This document shows, in pieces, positions 25,801 to 36,600 of a stretch of DNA of 64,000 nt. The notes under the pieces were generated by a model that worked only from the letters and a program-made list of their open reading frames with translations, was not told where the DNA came from and ran no database searches. The translations under genes and the position numbers were made by a program. The first letter of the stretch is position 1. Each line of letters starts with the position of its first letter. Source of the DNA: Armigeres subalbatus (taxonomy: Eukaryota; Arthropoda; Insecta; Diptera; Culicidae); NCBI RefSeq assembly GCF_024139115.2, contig NC_085140.1, positions 461,125,506-461,189,505 on the forward strand, written 5' to 3'.

Positions 25801-27596
25801 TCTTCTGAAAAAGATTTTTTTTACCAATTGTTTTTCAAATGGATTTAGCTGAAAAAAACAAAAAAGTTTTTGGTAGAAAAACCTTTGCATGGATGGACGG
25901 TTGGTAGATCATGAATGGACCATAACAACCAATCTCGAGACAAAACTCCTTCCAATGCAAAATTAGTGTTTTTTTCTTGCAAAAACGACTTTGTTCGAGT
26001 TAGGAGTTCCAATTTTAGAGTTTATCACCTGAAGATGAAGGAAAAAATCTGGAAAGATAAAGAATATGGATAAAGAAAGAAATAAAGAGGAAGAATAAAG
26101 ATGAAGGAAGTAAGAAATAGGTAGCAGGAAGTATTAAGAAATAAGGAAAATAAAAAAGTAAGAAGGATAATAGAGGAGAAACGAGGGACGAAGGAAGGAA
26201 AAATAACGCAGAAGGAAGAGTGAAATAACAAAAAAAGAATAAAGAAAGAAGTAGTAGAAACAAGGAGGCAGGAAGAAAGAAGAATAGAATATAGAAGAAT
26301 AAGAGAAGAATAAAAAAGAGGAAGAAAGAAAGAAAATAAGAAGTAGGCTGAAGAAAGTAGGAGGAAAGAATGAAGAAAAATTAAGGGAAGAGAGATTCCC
26401 ACTTCTCACTTTCCCCTTTTCACTCATCAATTCTCACGTTACACTTCCCTTTTCTCACTTTTCATTTTTTACTTCTCACGTTTCATTTCTGACTTTGCAC
26501 TTCCCACATCAAATTTTTTACTTCTCACTTTTTACATCTTACTTTTTATTGATCACTTCTCTCTTCTCACTCTGTACCTCTCATTTCTCAATCCACTGCC
26601 TACTTATCACGTCTATTTATGATATTTGAGAAATGTTTCATTGTTTTCTCTTGCAACTGCTCGCTTCATGTAATTATGACTACTCACTTTTTACCGCTCG
26701 CAATTTAAGTTTTTTTCAACTGTTCGGCGAAATGGCCCGACACTGTGTGATTCTGTGGTCTTTGGTAATATATTCGGCTGAAACTATTTTTTATGATCAA
26801 ACTCATTTCCGTTGTTTTTAACCTTTTGTCTGTGCTCTGGGGTCAATATGACCCCAGGCCACTTTGAGTGGCTGCCATTTTTTAAATTTTCAACCGATTC
26901 TCCTAATTTTTGGTAGTTTGGTAAAACTCGCCGAGATCTGTCTCCTAGGTGAAAATTCACTTCAAAAATCTTGAAAATATTCGCTACAGTGTACTTTTTT
27001 CAAAAAACTTACGTTGTCTGTGCTCTGGGGTCAAATTGACCGCAAATTGAAATTGCTATAACTTTTTGAATGCTTGGCCAATTTTGGATTTTGGGCTGTT
27101 TCGAAAGATAATTTAATCATCTTTCAGGTCGTTATTAAAGATTGACTATAGGTGGGCGGGTACATCGCGGGAGGGTATTCGTAAAAAGGGTACAAAAATA
27201 GTGATTTTTCATGCTTATTTTACTTATATCTGAAAGTCCTACCCATTTTAAACTGCACCTTTTCAAACAGGTTATGCAGGAGGGCGTGCTTTGATATGAG
27301 GCATTGATTAGTTTAGAGCTTGGTCGCTAGGTGGCGGAACATTTGAATTCATTAATTTAGACTACTCAAGTAATTCCGATATATGGAATTTTCCTCATTG
27401 TTAATATTCTTATCGCACAAATTTGAAATTTGTAAAGATGACCTCTTTAATAAAGTTCGTCTGGTGGGAATGGACTATCATGTGACGGAATGAATAATTA
27501 GGAAATTTACAAATAGGCGGCGCTAGCGGACTTGCAATATTCTTGCATATATGAATTATTGCTTTATATGCCTAGGGCTGAAAATCTCTTTAATAA

Positions 27597-27655
<59 letters not shown>

Positions 27656-30600
27656 TTGCTTTAGCTTGAGATCGCTCATACCTACACTCAAGTTGTATTC
27701 GGCAACATTGTTCAGGATGTCTAGCACTACAAAGCGGTGCTCAATATAATGAGTACGTCTTCCAATTTTTGAATTTGTGCGATAAGAATATTTACACTGA
27801 GGAGAATTCTATATATCGGAATATCTTAAGTAGTCCAAAATAATGAATTCAAATATACCACCACCTGGCGGCCGAGTTCTAAACTTATCAACGCCTCATG
27901 CCAGAGCACATGCCTTCCTGCATAACCTTTCTAAAAAAGGTGCAGTTCAAAATGGGTAGGATTTTCGGGTATAAGTAAAATAATCATTAAAAATCACTGG
28001 TTTTATACCCTTGTTCACTAAAACCCCTCCCCGCGATGTACCCGCCCACCAATAGTCAATCTTTGGTAACGACCTGAAAGATGATTAATTTATCTTTCGA
28101 AACAGCCCCAAAAATCCAAAATTGGCCAAACATTAAAAAAGTTATAGCAATTTCAATTTGGGGTCAATTTGACCCCAGAGCACAGACAACGTAAGTTTTT
28201 TTGAGCACAGACAGAAGGTTAATCGGCTCTATTTTAAACTGAAACTATTTTGGTAATTTTGTAAGAACTCAGGGTGCACCTCAGATCGATTTACGTACAA
28301 TCGTTTTGCATTTTTTCACATCGCATAAAGTGTTTGCATATTAGTGATTTTCGAACTATCCTCGTGAAAAATAAAGTCTTTTTTACATATACACATTCTA
28401 CAACGAATTCAACCGTGCATAAATCATGCTAATCGGTTCATCCGTTCTTGAGTTATATTGCCTCAAACGAAAGACAAACTCATTTCCATATATACAAAAT
28501 GATAAACCTTAATTCACTTACACCAAATTGTAAGAAAAGTCGAATTTCAACTTAACCAACTTTTAACAAATATTTCAAGGGCTATATAAAATGAAAAATG
28601 GCGTTTTCCGAGTTCAATGCCCTTTTACGTTTCAAAAAACCATTTTTCATATTGATAATGTTAAAATGAAGCTTACTTATGCTACAATTGTCGTTGGTGA
28701 TCTTGCCTAATATGGCGTTCTTGCCCCACTTCCCCCTATGTTAGACTTCCCCTTATGTTGGGACTTCAAATTTCATTGAGTAAGGGAAAATATCGAGTCA
28801 CAGAACATCAAGCTAATAAGAGTTCCCTGTAGCTTAAATCGATAATTCATAGATTTTCTTCGCTGAATTTTTCGAAATATCAATGGATTTTTCACTGGCA
28901 GTTCTTCTGATTTCCTCAGGTTTATTTACCCAAGGGAAAATTTTCAAATATCCACGGTAAGTTCTAACGAAGTTTAACGGGTCCTGTACCACGGGACTGG
29001 CATTGTTTTCTTTAAACCAAAACTGCTTGAGAACTTTAGAACGGAATGCCATGATAATCTATGGCACAAGATCGAAAGACAAAAGATAGGAAGAAACAAC
29101 AAAAGGTCGAAAGAGACAGAAGGTCGAAAGGACAAAAGGTCAAAAGGGACAAAAGGTAAAATGTGACAAAAACCCCAAAGGAGCAAACGGTGGAAAAGGA
29201 GGGCAGCAGAAAAAGGAATAAATAATGACGAAGAAGTGTGAATGAAAATGAGGAGGTGGAAGAAAGAAGGATGAAGGAAGATTGAAGAAGGAAGCATGAA
29301 GAAGGAAAGAAGGAACAATGAAGAAGGAAGACGGAAAAAAAAGAGGAAGAATGAAGAAAGAAAATAGGAGCAGGAAGAATGAAGAAATAAGAAGGGAGAA
29401 GTAAGATGGATGATGGAAGGAATAGAGAATAAGGAAGAAGCTAGTAAAAAAACGACAAAAAAAAAATAAAGAGGAAGAAAAGAAAAGAAAGAAAAGGGAA
29501 GAAAGTAAAAGGAAGTTAAGCAAAAAATAACAAGGAAGGATGATGAATGAAAAAGGAAGAATATGAAGGATAGATGGATGAAGAAAGAAAGAAGCAGGAA
29601 AAAATAAAAAGGAATAAGAAAGAAGATAGAAAAAAGAATTAGGTGGAAGGAAGAAATGAGGATGAATAAAGTGAAAAGAAGGAAGACAAAAAAATAATAT
29701 GAAAGAAGGAGAAGAGAGAAGGAAAAAACAGGAAGTGGAAGAAAGTAAAAGAGAAAGAAGAAGGAAGGTGGATGAAGACAGAAGAAAAAAGGAAATTCTT
29801 CTTTTTTTTAATTTTTTTGTCGTTCTCAGCCTATTGCCCCGTTCGACCTTTTACTCACTTCGACGCTTTGTCTCTTTTGATCTTTTGCACCTTCGACTTT
29901 TGTCTTTCGACCATCCGTCTCTAACCCCTTTAAATGATTGCGTCTGCCCGGTACAAAGCAAAGGGAGGAGATAATTCCTTCATAAAATTAACACGTTTGG
30001 TATAAAGCCACAAATTAGTGGAAACAGTGTACATGTCACTTCTAAGATTTCGTTTGGCGTCGCAAGGATGGGGCAGGGTCGTTTGGCTGGAACCCATCTA
30101 ACCGAAAGTCATTTGGCTGAACGGGTCATCCGGCCGAATTTGTCGTTTGGCCGAATATTACATTTGGACGAATTGGACATTTGACCAAATAGGACATTTC
30201 GCCGAATAGGTCATTTGGCCGAAAAGGACATTTGGCCGAATAGGTAATTTGGCCGATTAGGACATTTGACCGAAGTATCTCTGAAAATTTGTTCTGAGTA
30301 TCCTCTGAAAATTTGAGCTCATTTGGATTAAAACTGATTTAGCACAAGCTGTTTCAAGTTTGCATGCAAATTAGTATGGGGAAATTTATTTTTTCATTTA
30401 ACTGTTAATGACGTTTCCCCATTAAGCGCAGATTAAAAGAAAACCTACATAGCTATAAGGAATACTCAACAGCTTTCACCCAACGAAAACCGCATGTTGA
30501 TTAATCGTTTCAATAATTAGTAATCGATTTTAGGACAGGTTGCGAATCTTTAGTCATGATCGTTAAACTTCTTTGAGGGCATCACTGAAATGTGCAGTAC

Positions 30601-33600
30601 AACATAGTAGCCTGAATTTGTGTGTGCTATCTTTCGCGCCACGAGCAGCAATGTTGCCTGTTGATGAGTTATGCAATTTGCTCCAGAAAACCACGGTATA
30701 GATTAAATTCGATTACTAATTATTGGAACGATTAATCAACATGCGGTTTTCGTTGGGTGAAAGCTGTTGAGTATTCCTTATAGCTGTGTAGGTTTTCTTT
30801 TAACCTGCGCTTAATGGGGAAACGTCATTAACAGTTTAATGAAAAAATAAATTTCCCCATACTAATTTGCATGCAAACTTGAAACGGCTTGTGCTAAATC
30901 AGTTTTAATCCAAATGAGCTCAAATTTTCAGAGGACACTCGGATCATGGCAAAGAATCAGATGAGCACTGTGGAGCAAAATCGATTTTTTGAACCACCCT
31001 AATGTACACGCAGTGTACAGACCGCCATCGTTTGATGTCTTTCAATTTCTGGATACTTTGGAGCGAATTGTTTCATCAACACGCCGCGGTCAGTCATGCA
31101 TTATAGTTGGAGATGTTAATATCCCCGTCAATCTTACAGGTAATAAGACGGTTGAGGACTACAATAATGTACTCAATTGCTACAACTTCAAAGTTACCAA
31201 CACGTACCCTACTAGACCAGTGAGTGATAACATTCTTGATCATGTCACATGCTCCGAGTCCCTTAGCAATAACGTAGTCAATGAAACAATATTTTCTGAT
31301 ACGAGTGACCACTCCGGCAGTTCACATTTCAAAAATGTTCGAAAATTCCAACTCTCTTATGTCTATTAGCATCATTTTGATAACATAGGAGTCCTGGCAA
31401 AATTTCAGGCAATTCGGTTGCCATTTAGGGGTGGCGCAAAGTCAATTTATGTTTATATGGAAATTTGTATGGGAAAACTTAAAATTTATTCAAATCCCCC
31501 TACAACTCTTAAATCGTGATGAATTCAAATAAACATCCCCAACTTCCATTTTTGGGATCTATTTGAGCTCAACCAGTGGGTAACTCAATAGTTTTGATTT
31601 ATATTTCCACTGCTACGTTGAGGCTAAATACACCATTTTAGCCATTTATCTCATATTCACACTGTCAATAGAACCGTTCAATCCACTCATAACTAATATG
31701 ATATCCGGAGGCCTCATTTATATAGATTTCAAAAAGGGAGGCTGGGGATGTTTATTTGAATTCATCACGATTTGACAGTTTTAGGGAGACATACAAATCT
31801 CCATATAAACATAAATTGACTTCGCGCCACCCCTAAATGGTCACCAAATTGCCTGAAATTTTGCCAGGACTCCTATATTATCGAAATGATGCTAATAGAC
31901 ATATGGGAGTTGGAATTTTCGAACATTTTTGAAATGTGAACTGCCCTAGTGACCACTGCTTTGTGCTTTCAACGTTTCAGAACTTTAAAACAGTATGTAA
32001 TCGTACTTTGGAAAAGATCATAATAGATTACAAGCCATTGGACCAACTGTTGGGCCGTAAGACAGATGAATTTCAACATATCGAACTTGAATACTATGGT
32101 TGTAAATTCACCTGTTAGCCGTTCGATATACCTGAGGCCCACAACTAGACAGGAAGTGATCGTGCAGATTAAAGAGTTAGATAGCTCCAAAAGCGCCGGC
32201 CCTGACGGGATCCCCCCATCTTTCTTGAAAACACACTACGACATTTTTGCTCCAATAATTGCTGACGTATTCAATGAGAGCATATGGTTGCTACCCGGAC
32301 TACTTGAAAATTGCCAGAGTGATACCGATCTACAAATCTGGCTCAAAGAAGGATCCTTCTAACTACAGACCAATCTCCGTTCTTTCCGTCATTAACAAAG
32401 TGCTCGAGCGCCTCCTTGTTTGTAGACTGACTGATTTTTTGAGAATTCATGATGTTCTCTATCAATATCAGTATGGCTTTCGTTCTGGTTCGAATACTCT
32501 AACTGCAACTAGTGAGTTAGTGGATGAAATACGTGGTGCAATGGACAAACGTAAAGTAGCAGGTGTGCTGTTCCTCAATCTCAAGAAAGCGTTCGATACA
32601 ATTGATCACGAAGTTCTACTACGAAAGCTTGATAATTATGGTATCAGAGGAGTGGCAAACAGGTTAATACGAAATTATCTGTCAGGGAGAAAACAATTTG
32701 TATCTGTTCAGAAATCCTCCAGTGGCCTTCTGAACCTAACAGTAGGAGTACCGCAGGGCAGCAATTTGGGTCCACTTCTCTTCCTGCTTTACATCAACGA
32801 CTTAGCGCATCTTCAATTACGTGGTAAACCTCGCCTTTTCGCTGATGACACATCAATCTCATACATCTGTTCCTGCGCAAATCAAGTCGTCAATTCAATG
32901 AAAGTAGATTTGGAGAAGCTGGGGACTATTTCTCAGAGAATCTGCTGTCGCTGAACCTAAGCAAGACAAAATATGTTTTGTTTCGCTCGCCGCGTCTACA
33001 AATCTCAAGAACTAACGAACTTATTGTGAGTTCTATCAAAATCGACGAAGTGGATAATTACAAGCATCTGGGAATAACGTTAGATTCAGTGTTGTCATGG
33101 AGTCACCACATAAGTACGTTACAAAAAAGTATCAGTACAACATTTCGAAGTTTGTACCTCCGAAACAACTGCTGATGCTGTACCATGCTTTTGTGCAATC
33201 CAAAATCTCCTATTTTGTCTCGATATTGGGTACAGCAAGTAAAACCAAGCTTAAACAAATTCAGACGTCACAGAATCGTTGTCTTAGGATTATTTATAAT
33301 AAACAAAGGCTCTACTCATCCATCGCCCTGTATTCAGAGGCCGCACGATCAGTTCTACTAGTTGCTGGCCTATGAGACCTGCAAACTCTAGTATACATCC
33401 AGAACCTATTAAATAATACATTAGCGCTACATAATCAAAAATTTCCACGTACTGTTCACCGCTACCAAACCAGAAATCGTCCAACCTTAATCGTTGGTCG
33501 TCCGAATACCGAGTTTGGGAAAAAGTCTACTAGCTACTATGGTAAAACAAAGTACAACTTTTTACCAACAGCTATAAGAAACGAGCTAAACCCTCGCAAA

Positions 33601-36600
33601 TTCAAACAAAGTGTTACTGTATGGATAAAAAACCGAATTGAAAGCTACATTTTGTAGATAAATGAATCCAGTGCAATGTTCGTAACAATCGCTCTAAGTT
33701 CCCTTCAAAGAGTTTCTTCTCACTGGGAACTTATCTTCCGTCGAACCGAGTATCACTATCTTCTGAATTTATTAAAAGCAAAATCAATATTTTTATTTAT
33801 TTCAGCTCGTACCGCCCAGCAAAGCCGCCCACCACCAACAGTAGCCGCCCCGCCACAAGCCCACCGCTCGCCGTCACCACCACAACCCCACCGCCGGTTT
33901 TTATTTTTTAGATTTTTTAGGGAGGGGCGTTCAAACTAGCCTCTCCTAGAAATGATATTTTTACCCAATACCCCGCAGTAAAACATCATGCACTACACTA
34001 TTGAACTCTTAAGCTTTGAGGACCATGAATAAAATTCTGCCCAAATTCACCATTTTGTAAGATACATGAATTTTAAAAAAAATGCCTATTTTTGCCTTTC
34101 TCGTGTACTAAGTATACGTAGAAGCTATATGATACCTCCTAAAGCATTATAAAGAAAGCCCAAACACTCATAGTGTTGTATACCGATAGACTCAGTTCGA
34201 CGAATTAAGGTGAAGTATGTGTGAATGTCTGTATGTGTGTTAGCAAACATTATCTTATCTATTTTTAGGCACTTACTCTTAACCGATTTACTCGCAACGA
34301 ATTTTATTCATTAGAGAACGTTGTTCCATTGCTCCCTAATAAAAATAGGCTGGATCGGACTATGGGCTCAAAAGCTATGGCCAAAATAATTTTTTTTATA
34401 ATGTACGAGAAAGATAAAATTAGCGCTAGGGGGATTAATCAGGTGTTTTGGTAAACTTCTTATTGTTCAATTTTCATCTAAGTTACTCAATAATGCCACT
34501 TTTATTGAAATTGGTGTCGAATACAATTTACTTAACATTTTAAGGGAGGGTTATGTCTTAACGTTGCACCTAATTCAAGAAAAAATCAACTATCATATAA
34601 AAAGCGTCACGCAGTGAGAAGGGAAGGGGTTCAAAATTTACAAATCTGACATTACTACATTATAGAAGCGAATTCTAGATTTAACCATAACGTGTCATAA
34701 CGTGGTGGATGAGTAGTGTGTTAGATAACTCCTTGTCACAATACGTTTTTATATTTATGAAAGAAATTTTAATCAAATATCGAAATTCCTTTTCGTTGAT
34801 GTCACAATATGACGCTAATTGAATCTGCTCTACCCTCCTTTGCTGGTTTAATAAGTTCTACTCAGTGAATTTTCAACACCAGAAGCTAATAGTGCTTTTT
34901 TGATCATTTTAGGAAAACTGTGTTGCGTCCATTTGTCTGTGACACGAATATACAGTTAAACCCTTTATATGACCATTAGTATTTTATTCAGCATCAAACG
35001 GGCCTATTGCAAGCCAAAAAAAAGTGACAAAATTCCGTTGGTTTTGTAGAATATTGTATATTGTATGACAAAAATCGATACTATGCCGAAAATTGGTCCC
35101 ATACCCCATTGAAGGCTCAGAAAAAATATTTTTCTTTTCTATCTATGTTTTTATGATGAATACCACCATTTATTGCAGGATTCATAATTTTGGCCAAAAA
35201 TATCTCCTTTTTTCCTATTGTGCCTTTGGAGGAACAAGCTTGAAAGGAGTCTACCTCCAGGGGGTTTTCCTACTCCTTAAAGAAAAAAAAGAATAAATGA
35301 ATATATAAATAAATAATGTCACAGTCGGCCAAATGTTCCATTCAGCCAAATGTTCTATTCGGTATAATGTCCTATTCGGCCAAATGTCCTAGTTGGCCAA
35401 ATGGCCCATTAGGCCAAATGACCCTATTTAGCCAAATGATCTATCCAGCCAAATGTCAAATTCGATCAAATGATCCTATTCGGCCAAATCACCTATTCGG
35501 CCAAATGACCTATTCAGGCAAATGACCTATTTGGTAAAATGTTCTATTCCGCCAAATGTTCTATTCGGCCAAATGACTTATTCGGCCAAATGTCCTATTC
35601 GGCCAAATTTCATATCCGGCTAAATGTCATATTCGGTCAAATGCCTTATTCGGCCAAATGACTTTTGGTCTAATGGTATGCTCGGCCAAATGTCCTATTC
35701 GGCCAAATATCCTATTCGGGCAAATGTCCTATTTGGCCAAATGTCCCATTCGGCCAAATAACCTATTCAGCCAAATGAACTATTCGGACAAATGACCTAT
35801 TCGGCCAAATGCCCTATTCGGCCAAATAACTTTTGGCCTAATGATCTATTCGGCCAAATGCCCTATTCGACCAATCCACCTATTCGGCCAAATGCCCTAT
35901 TCGGCCAATCCACCTATTCGGCCAAATCACTTATTCGTCCAAATGACCTATTCGGCCAAATTTCATATTCGGTCAAATGCCGTATTCGGCCAAATTCCCT
36001 ATTCGGTCAAATCACAAATGACAAATGAACTATTCGGCCAAATGTCCAATTCGGCCAAATAACTATTTCGGCCAAATGACCTATTCGGCCAAATGCCCTA
36101 TTCGGTCAAATCACTTATTCGGCCAAATGACCTATTCGGCCAAATGACTTTTGGCCTAATGGTTTTTTTGGCCGAATGTCCTATTCGGCCAAATGTCCCA
36201 TCCGGCCAAATGATCTATTCGGCCAAATGTCCAATTCGGCCAAATGTCCAATTTGGTCAAATGACCTATTCGGCCAACTGTTCTTTTCGGCCAAATATCC
36301 TATTCGGCCAAACGTCTCATTCGACCAAATGTTCTATTCGACCAAATGTCCTATTTGGCCAAATGTTCTATTCCGCCAAATGTTCTATTCGGCCAAATGT
36401 TCTATTCGGCCAAATGACTTATTCGGCCAAATGTCCTATTCGGCCAAATTTCATATCCGGCTAAATGTCATATTCGGTCAAATGTCCTATTCGGCCAAAT
36501 GACCTATTCGCCCAAACAACTTTCGGCCAAATGGCATTCAGTATTCGGCCAAACGGCCCTTAACCGAACGTTTCTTTCCGGAATTGAAATTTCTTGAAAG

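Noticed and set aside
29140..29523. Phe/Ser/Leu-rich membrane-like ORFs on the minus strand (also 26.0-26.4 kb)
   Set aside because: They arise from polypurine tracts; hydrophobicity is a product of TTT/TCT/CTT codons.
35316..36502. Several open frames with repeating SAKCPIRPN-like phrases
   Set aside because: They are translations of the 17-bp satellite, which cycles through every frame.
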